A stretch of 64,000 nucleotides of DNA, from assembly GCA_037127255.1 (NCBI GenBank), contig JBANSL010000002.1:10274001-10338000 (forward strand), read 5' to 3'. Within the stretch, counting starts at the first letter, position 1. Each line of letters opens with the position of its first letter. Origin of the DNA: Persicaria tinctoria (taxonomy: Eukaryota > Streptophyta > Magnoliopsida > Caryophyllales > Polygonaceae). Made by a program: the position numbers and the translations under genes. Below are positions 49,683 to 60,937 of this stretch, in pieces. Below the pieces are notes generated by a model. It made no database searches and was not told the origin of the DNA. It worked only from the letters and a program-made list of their open reading frames with translations.

Positions 49683-52600
49683 ATGGAATCAAGATTAGCG
49701 AATACATGGCAAATTACTGTGAACGAGAAAAAGTTTATTGAGACTGCATTGCTTTCAAATCTTAGAATTGATGGACGACCTCCTGACGAGTATCGTGAAT
49801 TAACTATTGATTTTGGTTGGTAAGCGTTTGTAATTGCCTTACCTTTTCTAAGAAATTTGCTAAATCGTGGATGTTAGTTTTTCTGTATTTTTTTTAATCA
49901 TCACGTACATCTGTATGTATGTTTGTACGTTTGTGATACAGACCGCAGACCGGGAGTCTGAGGTTATTAAAATCTTGAAGAGTTGTGTATATAATTGTAG
50001 AATTCTGTAAAATCTCGATGAGTGATATACTGTTGTAGAGAGGAAGGATCTAGAACCCCTAGGATTGTATTTCACAAAATTGTTGTTGCCTGCTTTATGC
50101 AAAGGACCTCTAGTATATATTGACCTATTTCTCTCCCCTCCTCTATCACCGCACAAAGTAATAGAGTTATTTCCTTCACCCTTTCATTTTTCTCTAGATT
50201 ACCATTGTCTTCTGATTTCTGCAAAGGCTTGACTTAATCACTCGACGTGGAGGTGAGCCTTTGAGCAGCAGAGTCGAGAGCTAAAGTCTCCCAAGCCCCA
50301 ACCCATGGTATATGCTGTATGGTTGTTGGATACTTCTTATGTGGGTATTGAAATAATGCAAGCTGATTTCTTGAACTATTTCTAAAGTTCTACTCCATAT
50401 AATGGAGAAACTGAGGCCCATTGTTATCCTATAGATTTGTAAAAGAGAATCCTGTGAGCTTTGAGCCTGGAATTCTAGCAGATCTTTAGTAGCTGTAGGA
50501 TGTTTTGATATGGTTCATACTGCATTTTTACAATTCAGAACATGCACCCGTTCTCAGTCTATTGAAATGGGTTTATTCAGCCAATGGTATACGGAAGAGC
50601 ACCTTTTGAGCACGTCGAATGGTATAATCAATAACCATGTTTGGGTCACAGGACCTGTCTCTGTTTCATCTCCAATGATGTATGTATCCATGTATCTAGA
50701 AGTTTTCTTGCCTATCTTCTAAACCATTGCTTTCATTTTTGTAATCTTAGTTAGCACCTATGCACAAAATAGTAAATTTGATTAAATTACTATACTAATA
50801 TGCTATCTGAAGTGAGGGAGAGATTGTAATTGTGATATGACTAAAAGCAGTTTGCAGTTTACACTGGCCATTAGGTTGAGTAAAGTGTAAACTTGGGAAC
50901 ATAAGTTTGTCTTATCCAGCCTGGACACTGAGGATGAACAAGGTGTTCAACTGTTCAACTTGAGCCAGCAAATTATTAGAAAAAAACAGATTCCATTAAC
51001 TTATCTTAGGTTTAGAAAATGAGATGTTGATGAAGATATACTTAGCTTATAAAGAGTGCATTGCGCTTGCCTGTATTTTATGCTCATTTTTTATTTACTA
51101 CAGGAAAGATGGGTCGTCAGAAGTTCAGCTGGGTCAGACTCGTGTTGTGGGACTCGTAACTGCCCAACTGGGCCAACCTTACTCAGACAGACCAAATGAA
51201 GGCAGTCTCTATATCTATACTGAGTTTTCTCCAATGGCGGATCCTTCATTTGAAGCAGGTCGCCCTGGAGAGCTTGCTGTAGAGCTGGGACGCATTATAG
51301 ACCGTGGTCTCAGGTGAAGAATTATCCTATCATTGTTCCTTGAGCATATAGTTTACCAGTACTGAGTTAGTTTTCTCCTGAGGCTCTTTACAGATAGAAC
51401 GTGTTGCAAATAATCGATGATAAATATTTAACTGTGATTTATTTGATGGACATGACTGTACAGATATGAAGTGCGACAGGCCAACCCGTCCTGGCCACTC
51501 ACCACTTGTATAAAAGTCATTCGTTATCTATTTTGTTTGTCTATTTATCATCTCCTGGAAATTGTTCATCCTGAAATGTGTTTCTCTTGTTCTGTTTTGG
51601 TTGTCATTAACTAATTATCCTGGAATGCCCCATTATTCTCACTATTTCTAAATTATTCTAGCATGGATCAAGGAATTTTGTCTAGCTAGTATATATGGTT
51701 TAAACACGAATGACACTCATATTTGCATGTGAAACTTATTAGATAGAGCTTTTTTGGAGACTTAAAAGTCTTAAAAAGAGCAATATATCTATTGTTCTTT
51801 GTGTAGGATTATATTGAAATTTTCATAGCTGTGTTGCAGGGAAAGCAGGGCAGTGGATACTGAATCCCTTTGTGTCATACCTGGCCAATTAGTTTGGTCT
51901 TTACGGGTTGATCTTCAAATTCTGGATAATGGGGGGTAGGTTACATATCCTTGAGAAAATTATTGTCTTAGAAATCATGTTGCTGCATGCCGTTGTTTTG
52001 ATGAATGATCACTTTTTTCCTCTTCCCTGGAAGCAGGAATCTTATTGATGCTGCAAATATTGCTGCTTTAGCTGCCCTTCTAACATTTCGAAGACCTGAT
52101 TGTACAGTAGGAGATGGACTGGAAGTAACTGTGCATCCACCTGAGGTAACATTTTTTTTTAATACCAATCACCACTCTTAGTTCTTTATAAAACCTCAGT
52201 GAATTCTATCTTGTCACCAGGAAGTAACACTTTGGAGTACCGAATCTCAATCTTTGGTAAAATTTAGCATGGGTTTAGTTAAATGCGACCACAGTCTGTT
52301 TTAGAGGCATTCTTTAAATCGCATTAATTCGGCACTTTATGTCTGTATGGTCGCATTTAACTAAACCATGCTAAATTATGGCGATCTCTTAATCAACTTG
52401 CGAAGTTAACCAGCTACCTTTTGCTCATTTTATTCGGTTTTGAGATTGACTGACAAAGCATACCTTTTCAGTTTCACTTCTGATGTTCAGTTATTTTGCT
52501 CTGACAGGTCAGTGAGCCGGTTCCCCTGATTGTACATCATCTTCCAATAGCTGTAACTTTTGCATTGTTCAGTAAAATAAATACTATGGTAAGGGATTAT

Positions 52601-54298
52601 TATTTTTTTTAAAAAAAAAATTTTAAATTAAGTATGTACATTGTACATCAAATTTCTTTTGTATGGTTTCTTTCTAACATAAGATAATTTAAGCAGGTGG
52701 TAGATCCTAACCGCTTTGAGGAGGCCCTAATGGAGGGAAGAATGACTTTTACTGTAAATATAAATGGAGATATTTGTGCCATTCAAAAACCTGGAGGAGT
52801 TGGTCTAACAAAAAGTATTATTACAGAGTGTTTACAGACTTCTTTGAAAAAGGCCACTGATATAACAAACATAATACAGAATGCTGTAAGTTATACTGAC
52901 ATTGTATATTATTTTGGTTTTCTCTTATGTTCAGTTGTTGCCTGTGTTGCAATCTCATTGCTATATTCATTTTGCTCTGACGACGACAATTGTTTTTCCC
53001 GGAGGTTCCAGTTTATGCTTTTCTTTCATGTCTGGATTAAATTAGTAAAAATTTGTTGTCTGTTCCTTTCTTAGATGTCTTAATAAAATAACTATAGGTT
53101 TTGTAGGTAGATTTGCATAATTCTGGAAGAGCACTTGGCAAGCTGAAACTCAATCCTCCTGATGCTAGTCTGAATGATAACCTACGGATTTCTGGAGAAG
53201 TTCAGTCGTTTTATGAAGATCAAGGTTTAGGGTCTGACATGGAGAAATTAACAATACCAGAAAGTTGCGACACTAGGAGCAATCATCCAGAAATTGAAAT
53301 GCCATCAACTGAACAAGAAGGGGCTGCAAGGAACCACAAAGCTAAAATTTCAATTAACGGGCCTTTTCGTTGGTAAGTTTCAACTTATTTGTGCAAGTTC
53401 ATGATGTTGATCTTCACTGTGTGGTGTCAGTTATTGATTTATCTCTTTTAGAGTGGGCATGTTTAGAGAGACTTGGTAGTAAATTTCAAGCATTCCACAG
53501 CCTGCCAGAAGCTTGAAAAGGAAGGCATTCTATAGATAAAAAGTAATTTCAAAAGGAGCAACATTTTTCTTTGATTACACAATTAGCATCTTAGCTGCTT
53601 CCGGAAGCAGGTTTCAAAGTGATGTTGCTTAACATCTGCTAGTTTAGTTACCCGTGTTAGTTATATCAGCGCTATTTTTTCAAAAAAATGTTCCCAATAA
53701 CTCACTAATTTAGGAGGAATTATGTAGACTTTCATTTACCTTTTCTATTCTCATAAAAATTGCCTTGGCCATTATAATATCTGCAGGGATCCATATCCAA
53801 AAGGCGCAGACTCAGAACGTTTGAAGGTTTCTCTTGCTGCCCAAGGCCAAGGTATCTGTTTCGTCCAGGAGCTGTTACTGATATGTTTCAAGAACTATAT
53901 TCTGTAAATCTTGGTACCGGGGTTGCAGTTTTCATTTTTATATGTCAAGCCATGTTGATTTGATTTTTGATTGTATATTCACATTTCTATCATTACATCT
54001 TTTGACCCAATGCCAATTTGTATACAAACGTCGCAATCCTGGATTAGTTATCAGCATGCTAATCCTTTCAATATATGCAGGTAAATTTGGAGAAAAGCAG
54101 GGCAAGACATCTAGAAAAGCTACAGTCAATTTTGATATTAACGAACCACTTGGAGGGAGCAATCAAATGCCTTTACCAGCCGAAAGGCCTGAAACCACTA
54201 AAGTCGAACTGCATACCAAGACCGCTCTTTCACTGAAGGATGCTGTTAAGCCAAAGAACATGAGGAGGAAGAAGTCTTCCCATGATAGCGCAACTTAG
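49683..54298 (+). CDS. RRP45: RNA exosome core subunit RRP45 (EXOSC9)
   Basis: RRP45 is one of the six RNase PH-like subunits of the exosome ring, which processes and degrades RNA in the nucleus and cytosol. In Arabidopsis one copy is CER7, known from wax synthesis. Nine coding exons fit in phase: 49683-49819, 51104-51313, 51840-51935, 52037-52145, 52508-52588, 52697-52885, 53107-53372, 53787-53851 and 54081-54298. They give 456 residues. The N-terminal part carries RNase PH blocks: NLRIDGRPPDEYRELTIDFG, GQTRVVGLVTAQL, RAVDTESLCVIPGQLVWSLR and LIDAANIAALAALLTFRRPD. The C-terminal third is a variable, charged tail ending RRKKSSHDSAT. Plant-type length supports RRP45 over the RRP43 or RRP42 relatives. 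Intron 4 carries a hairpin element. Confidence 0.94.
52261..52376. mobile_element. Hairpin MITE in RRP45 intron 4
   Basis: The left arm (52261-52291) begins AATTTAGCATGGGTTTAGTT and the right arm (52347-52376) is its reverse complement with one base missing. The arms are 30-31 bases with a loop of 55. The arms would fold almost perfectly in the pre-mRNA. No target-site duplication could be fixed, so the family is unknown. The host exons on both sides splice in phase without it. Confidence 0.75.
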
Positions 54299-54604
54299 AC
54301 CTGCAACATCTCTTTCGAAATGCCGGGGCGAATGCACGTTATTCCTGTTGCAATCTTGTTTCCTGGGATAGTCTTCAGTTTTGAATGCAATGTGTTGCTG
54401 GGTATGGAGACTTCTTCCTAAATCCTAATCTTACTTGCTCACTTTTTTTTTAACAATAATTGTATCTTTTTTCCTCTTCAACCCAACTCCCCTAATTCAA
54501 AGGCATGTTCGATATTTCCAGATATCATGTACAATTCAAGTTAAACTATAGTAACAAATGTAATAAAATGGTAGTAGTATTTTTGTTATTTGCTTTTTGA
54601 ATAA

Positions 54605-55998
54605 CTAGTGTAAGTCCAGTGTCTAAGACGCGGGTATTTTAATATTTGGTTTTTTTTTTACAATCAAATAATAATATAAGTAATTGAGAGTACAATGGTA
54701 AAGATATGTTAAAATAAATACGCAAAAGAATTTAATAATCTATAAAGACGATGAAATAATAAAAACGAAAATAATGGTTCGTTAGAAATTTATTTATTAA
54801 TCCTTAGACAGATAATTTCTAAACAATAATATATATAAATAGAAGTATTATCACAATGTAAGATGACAATTGATTATACATATATGATAAACTTTATTAG
54901 ATAGCTAAAGTTTTTTTTAAAAATAACTATTTATTTTATAATAAAATATATAATATAGTTTTTTCTTTAATTATATCATTTTCTCTGATTTTATTAATAA
55001 ACTAAATAGTTTTATAGTGTGAAATTAGTTCAATTTCATTAATATTTAAACATGTTTTAGTGGGGTGGTTAGTGAACTTAGTGGGGTAGTTTTTTTTTTG
55101 GCAAAATTACAGAAAACCACCCTTTAAATATGAGTGTTTTCACTTAACCACCCCTTAAATTCAATATTACATAAAACCACCCTTTAAATAGTATTTGTTT
55201 ACAACTCACCACCCATTCAACTATTTTCGTTACTTTATCATTAAATATATTCTATTTTAATATTTTTAAACTCAAATTTGATTGTAAATATATTCAAATT
55301 TTGAATTTAAGGGCTCAATTATATTTTAGGGATCATTGCATTTATTTTTAAAAATAATAATCAATAAAGCCTAGAATTATTATCTTAATTTATGTTTGAA
55401 AATGTTTATAAATGTTTAAAACATTATGTAAATTACTCTTATTTAAAATATAAATAAATAAGAGTAATTTCCATAGTATTTTAAAATTCTATAAACATTT
55501 TCAACCATAAATTAAGATAATAATTCTAGGCTAGATTTATTTTATTTTTTTTAAATAAATAAAATAATCCCTAAAATATGATCAACCCCTTCAATTCAAA
55601 ATTTGAATATATTTACAATCAAATTTGAGTTTAAAAATATTAAAATATAATATATTTAATGATAAAGTAACGAAAATAGTTGAATGGGTGGTGAGTTGTA
55701 AACAAATACCATTTAAAGGGTGGTTTTATGTAATTTTGAATTTAAGGGGTGGTTAAGTGAAAACAATCATATTTAAAGGGTGGTTTTCTGTAATTTTGCC
55801 TCTTTTTTTTTGGTGAAAATTAGTTGGGGTAGTTAGTAGAGGTGTGACGGTTACCACGAAGATATGACGAAAATTAACCAAGTGGATGAAAATTAGTAGT
55901 CCACTTGGGGATAGAAAAAGGAGTGGGAGATGTGGAATAGAGTCTCCTTTTGAAGCCACGTACGCGGGTGATGCTTCTGTTTTTAGTATTAGTATAGA
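54605..55998 (-). mobile_element. Complete-looking non-autonomous Helitron (minus strand, 1,394 bp)
   Basis: The 3' end on the left is CTAG at 54605-54608, preceded by A, with an imperfect hairpin at about 54616-54635 (CCAGTGTCTAAGACGCGGG). The 5' end on the right reads, on the minus strand, TCTATACTAATACTAAAA starting at 55998. The outer base on each side fits insertion between A and T. The interior carries the 701-bp palindrome at 55100-55800 and part of the repeated unit described at 56389-61700 (55838-55998). No Rep-helicase frame is present. Confidence 0.65.
55100..55800. repeat. 701-bp near-perfect palindrome
   Basis: The left end reads GGCAAAATTACAGAAAACCA and the right end TGGTTTTCTGTAATTTTGCC. 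Pairing continues through the whole length to a centre near 55450 (AATTACTCTTATTTA against TAAATAAGAGTAATT), with arms of about 340 bases and few mismatches. The tips contain several AAACCACCCTTTAAAT motifs, also seen in the element at 7611-7995. It is a foldback-type element with no coding capacity. Transcribed, it would form a long hairpin. Confidence 0.88.
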
Positions 55999-56103
55999 TA
56001 TAATGATAAAAATGCGATAACCAAGATAGTTTTCATAGATTTAGTAGGATTGTGCTATATACACCCGGGACAGGTGCTATAAGCGCTTCATAGGTACAAG
56101 ATG
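55999..56103. repeat. Partial copy of the foldback flank at 61701
   Basis: From TATAATGATAAAAATGCGATA to about CTATAAGCGCTTCATAGG the sequence matches 61701-61790 with a few changes, including ACCAAGATAGTTTTCATAGA. In both places it directly follows the Helitron 5' terminus ending AGTATTAGTATAGA. Confidence 0.85.
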
Positions 56104-56282
56104 TGCAAAAATATACATCACTTTTTAATAATTTGTTGTATTGGTGAAATGTGCATTTTTTACACACCATTCAAATATAATTAATTTAAAATAAAATGGA
56201 AAATAACCAAAAATAATCCCACCTATTCACATTCAACCAAAAATAATCCAACCTTTACAAATACTCCGTAACTAACAAGTAG

Positions 56283-56432
56283 CCCAACTATCCGTTGCAA
56301 ACAGAAGCCTTAGCTCTCAAACATGGAGTACAACTTCTCCTCCAACTTCATATTGACAAAATTCAAATTGAGGGAGACTCCAGTATAATTATTAACCATC
56401 TGTATAGTCCACATATATTTTAATCAAATATA
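56283..56432 (+). pseudogene. RNase H-like (RVT_3) gene fragment
   Basis: In one frame the translation contains TEALALKHGVQLLLQLHIDK, then IQIEGDSSIIINHL. This is the signature of the RNase H-like domain found in plant non-LTR-related proteins (EALALRHG ... EGDS). The frame breaks soon after, at TATAATC. It overlaps the start of the first unit of the tandem array (56389), so the array units appear to begin inside this captured fragment. Confidence 0.6.
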
Positions 56433-57127
56433 ATCAAACCACCTCTTCGATTGATTTTATTCAAGCAGGAAATCAAGAAACTACCATTGGTAAGGTCAGC
56501 TTCAATTGATTTTTCTTTATTCTCATTTGTATGGATTTGACGGGTTTACTACTTACTATGTCAGACAATGAATTTGAATTTTGATTTGAATGAGCTTCTG
56601 TGGGAAAGAATGTTCCAAAAAGCACTGACACATTCAGACATTAATCGGCACGGATGTACTGTACCCACAACAAGTGCAGTATAGATTGAAACGGACGAGA
56701 ACAACGAGGTAATGGTTGATTAATTTCGCCTGGGTCTCCACGTTGAAACGGTGGGACTCGGATTGGTCCACGATGGTACCCGTTGGACTTTCACCGCGAG
56801 TTGGAAGCCATTTTTGCGCCGAAATCAAGAATTCATCGTGTTGGGTTCAATAATGGACTTTTCTATAGTGGGGCATGTAGGCGAAAAGGTCTACATGATG
56901 AAATTTATCTCATGGCTGGCATATGAAGTGGGATTCTATCATATAGTAGAGGTGTGGCGGTTACCACGAAGATGTGGCAAAAATTAACTAAGTGGATGAA
57001 AATTAGTGGTCCACTTGGGGATAGAAAAAATGAGTGGGAGATGTGGAATCCTTCCTATGGTGACATGTGGAATAGAGTCTCCTTGTGAAGCCACGTAGGC
57101 AGGAGATGCTTCTGTTTTAGTATTAGT
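56389..57127. repeat. Tandem-family unit 1 with a broken B3-like frame
   Basis: The unit starts TTATTAACCATCTGTATAGT and ends TTTTAGTATTAGT, cut short where the next Helitron begins at 57129. The frame starting at ATG 56568 has a TAG at 56682-56684 (codon 39) and a TAA soon after. Even so, FQKALTHSDINRH and RWTFTASWKPFLRRNQEF remain readable. This is the oldest or most damaged unit. Confidence 0.85.
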
Positions 57128-57128
57128 A

Positions 57129-59354
57129 CTAGTGTAATACCCGTGCCTTGAAGGCACGGGATATTGTGAAATTATGAATAATGCAATTATTATATTCGGT
57201 ACTGACATGGTAACAATTTAAAAAATAAGTTAATACTCATAGTTATAATATTCACTTATTCAGTAAAGGATTCTCATACGAATGAAGGACGACGATTAAT
57301 AAGGTTTACAATAGTTGAAGCATAAATGAAGTATATTTTGATCGATTAGATTATAGTTATGGCCAACCATATTTTCAAGTTAATTTGTTTATAAACAGGC
57401 ATATAATTTATTCAATGACCAAAGGTTCAAAATAATAATAGTAAAAACTGAATAATAATATAGAATATAATATAAAATTGTTTGGGAATAAAACATGCAA
57501 TGTTATAAAAGCAAACAAATCACACAAATAACCCTAAATAATAATAAACCATTGTTACTGAAAAATGAAGATAGAGTTTTAAATGTATGCAATCACAATT
57601 TGGAGTTAAGACTGGCTCGAGACTTGATCTTATTTATTCTTCTTTCTTGCAGTTGACATCTCCCCGTCTCCTTTATTAATCTCTTCAACCGCACACTTCA
57701 ACGGTGTAATCGTATCACTTGAAGAAACTATATAACCAGCATTTGGAGTCGTAGCCGAGGAAGCTTGATCAACCTATAGATACAATCCATGAATTAGTAT
57801 ACATATAAACGTGAATCAATATTCACAATATTGTTGTATATAGTTGGTTCATTAAAAAGAAATTATGTATACAATTAATTATAACACTATAGCAACCTTT
57901 GATTGGGTACTATATATGATCTTCAAAAGACGAAATCAATTCAACATCATCAGTGATTTTTGCAACTGCATAGGAGGTGGTGCTGGTGACGCTGTTGAGA
58001 CGACGATCTATGGTGTTCTGTGAAATGTCAAGGAGGAAAAGATATCTTTTATTAATGAGGTCATTGATCGAGCTCTGGGGGAACATCCTTGATATCTTCC
58101 TCCTACAAAAAAAAAGTCAAAACACCGATGATAATGTGATACATTACTATACATACGTAAAATATATATATATATATATATAGTTGATCGTAATATAGTT
58201 GAATTTCCTTAATGAACTTGAAAAATTGAAATAAAAATAAATATATCATATCTTGAATAACTAAATTAATATAAATACATAAATATAAATTGATATATAG
58301 GTGGACACAATAGATGTGAATTATAAGAGCCTTAAAATAACAAAGATCTCATACATACCTTAGTGCTATACTTAATGAACTATAAATTGATATATCATAT
58401 CCTGCAGTGTGGTATTTTTATAGAAATAAATTCTATACTTATGAGTGCTATACTTATAAGAAACATTGTATAGCGCAAGACCGAATTGGGACAAATAGAA
58501 GGCACTCTCTTCGCTCAAGTCCTTAAAATTATCCAAAATATTCCCTCTCACAGTAGCATGTATTTTGTCACCCTACATAACAAAAACAAAGTTCGAATTA
58601 ATTTTTAATGCGTTTAGCAAAATTCCGTTGTTTCAAGTGGATGAATGCTTACCAATTCATCCATAAGGATCAACTCATACGACAATATAACCGGAAAAAA
58701 AAAGGAATGTATTCAAATCATATTTAAAATAGGAAACAAATATTTTAAAGTTTTCATAATAATATTGACCAATAAGAAAAGCTCATTTGAATAAAAATTC
58801 AACTTTAATTGTGAGCGTGACACGTCAGCAAAATGGTAGCAGAAATAGTAATATTAATAGATAGATAGATATATATTGCAATCGGAAAAAAAACATGGAA
58901 ACATGTCTCAATATTTACGACAATATAACCGAAAATAAATAAATAAAAAGGGAATGGATTCAAATCATATTTAAAATAGGAAACAAATATTTTAAAGTTT
59001 CCATAATAATATTGACCAATAAGAAAAGCTCATTTGAATAAAAAATTCAACTTTAATTGTGAGCGTGACACGTCAGCAAAATGCTAGCAGAATTAGTAAT
59101 ATTAATAGATAGATAGATATATATTGCAATCGGAAAAAAAAATGGAAACATGTCTCAATATTTACGACAATATAACCGAAAATAAAAAAAAAAAGGGAAT
59201 GGATTCAAATCATATTTAAAATAGGAAACAAATATTTTAAAGTTTCCATAATAATATTGGCCAATAAGAAAAGCTCATTTGAATAAAAAATTCAACTTTA
59301 ATTGTGAGCGTGACACGTCAGCAAAATGCTAGCAGAATTAGTAATATTAATAGA
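57129..59354 (-). mobile_element. Second minus-strand Helitron with repeated 5' ends
   Basis: The 3' end on the left is CTAG at 57129-57132 preceded by A, then a perfect hairpin at 57140-57160 (arms CCCGTGCCTT and AAGGCACGGG around one G), nearly identical to that at 43218. To the right, copies of the 5' end closing GTAATATTAATAGA lie at 58861, 59109 and 59354, in units of about 235 bases starting TTGCAATCGG. The non-repeated interior (57161-58670) is AT-rich and includes a (TA)n run at 58162-58182. A short open frame at 57977-58183 is not convincing. It has the same layout as the element at 43206-45730. Confidence 0.72.
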
Positions 59355-59386
59355 TAGATATAGATATAGATAGATATAGATATAGA

Positions 59387-60161
59387 TTATTAACCATCTG
59401 TATAGTCCACATATATTTTAATCAAATATAATCAAACCTTCTCTTCAATTGATTTTATTCAAGCGGGAAATCAAGAAACTACCGTTGGTAAGGTCGGCTT
59501 CAATTGATTTTTCTCCTTTCTTTATTCTCATTTGTATGGATTTGACAGGTTTACTACTTACTGTGTCATACAATGAATTTGAATTTTGATTTAAACGAGC
59601 TTGTGTGGGAAAGAATGTTCCAAAAAGCACTGACACATTCAGACATTAATCGGCACAGATGTACTGTACCCACAACAAGTGCAGTACAGATTGAAACGGA
59701 CGAGAACAACGAGGTAATGGTTGATTACTTTCGCCTGGTTCTCCACGTTGAAACGGTGAGACTCGGATTGGTCCACGATGGTACCCGTTGGACTTTCACC
59801 GCGAGTTGGAAGCCATTTTTACGCCGAAATCAAGAATTCATCGTGTTGGGTTCAATAATGGACTTTTCTATAGTGGGGCCTGTAGGCGAAAAGGTCTACA
59901 TGATGGAATTTATCTAATGGCTTGCGGGTAAAAAAGATAGACAATTTCCGAAGGAGTGGGATTCTATCATATAGTAGAGGTGTGGCGGTTACCACGAAGA
60001 TGTGGCGAAAATTAACTAAGTGGATGAAAATTAGTGGTCCACTTGGGGATAGAAAAAAGGAGTGGGAGATGTGGAATCCTTCCTATGGTGACATGTGGAA
60101 TAGAGTCTCCTTGTGAAGCCACGTAGGCGAGAAATGCTTCTGTTTTTAGTATTAGTATAGA
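59387..60161. repeat. Tandem-family unit 2 (775 bp)
   Basis: The unit runs from TTATTAACCATCTGTATAGT to TTTTAGTATTAGTATAGA. It is joined head-to-tail to unit 3 at 60162. It carries the intact B3-like frame at 59573-59917. The end segment CCACGTAGGCGAGAAATGCT followed by TCTGTTTTTAG is the Helitron-type 5' end on the minus strand. Confidence 0.92.
59573..59917 (+). CDS. B3-like open reading frame, 114 codons (unit 2)
   Basis: The protein starts MNLNFDLNELVWERMFQKAL and continues THSDINRHRCTVPTTSA. That segment resembles the start of plant B3 DNA-binding domains (F-K-x-L-T-x-SD ... VP). Further on, GTRWTFTASWKPFLRRNQEF and GSIMDFSIVGPVGEKVYMMEF fit the later B3 strands (W-x-F ... GW-x-x-F ... 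G-x-x-x-F). It is shorter than a full B3 factor and has no obvious promoter. It is probably a captured fragment. The B3 assignment is by eye and moderate. Whether it is expressed is unknown. Confidence 0.4.
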   Translation: MNLNFDLNELVWERMFQKALTHSDINRHRCTVPTTSAVQIETDENNEVMVDYFRLVLHVETVRLGLVHDGTRWTFTASWKPFLRRNQEFIVLGSIMDFSIVGPVGEKVYMMEFI

Positions 60162-60937
60162 TTATTAACCATCTATATAGTCCACATATATTTTAATCAA
60201 ATATAATCAAACCACCTCTTCAATTGATTTTATTCAAGCGGGAAATCAAGAAACTACTGTTGGTAAGGTCAGCTTCAATTGATTTTTCTCCTTTCTTTAT
60301 TCTCATTTGTATGGATTTGAAAGGTTTACTACTTACTGTGCCAGAAAATGAATTTGAATTTTGATTTGAACGAGCTTCTTTGGGAAAGAATGTTCCAAAA
60401 GGCACTCACACATTCAGACATTAATCGGCACATATGTACTTTACCCCACAACAAGTGCAGTACAGATTGAAACGGACGAGAACAACGAGGTAATGGTTGA
60501 TTACTTTCGCCAGGGTCTCCACGTTGAAACGGTGAGACTCAGATTGGTCCACGATGGTACCCGTTGGACTTTCACCGCGAGTTGGAAGCCGTTTTTGCGC
60601 CGAAATCAAGAATTCATCGTGCTGGGTTCAATAATGGACTTTTCTATAGTGGGACCTGTATGCGAAAAGGTCTACATGATGGAATTTAACTAATGGCTTG
60701 CAGGTAAAAAAGATAGACAAATTCCGAAGGAGTGGGATTCTATCATATAGTAGAGGTGTGGCAGTTACCACGAAGACGTGGCGAAAATTAACTAAGTGGA
60801 TGAAAATTAGTGGTCCACTTGGGGATAGAAAAATGGAGTGGGAGATGTGGAATCCTTTCTATCGTGACATGTGGAATAGAGTCTCATTGTGAAGCCACGT
60901 AGGCGGGAGATGATTCTGTTTTTAGTATTAGTATAGA
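60162..60937. repeat. Tandem-family unit 3 with a frameshifted B3-like frame
   Basis: The unit is 776 bases with the same ends as unit 2. The frame starting at ATG 60348 is broken near 60440, where TTTACCCCACAAC replaces GTACCCACAAC and so adds a base. The remaining protein-like part continues at 60493-60693 (VDYFRQGLHVETVRLRLVHD). Confidence 0.9.

Noticed and set aside
57977..58183. 68-codon frame inside the second Helitron
   Set aside because: It ends in a (TA)n run coding YIYIYI, and no homologous protein was recognised.
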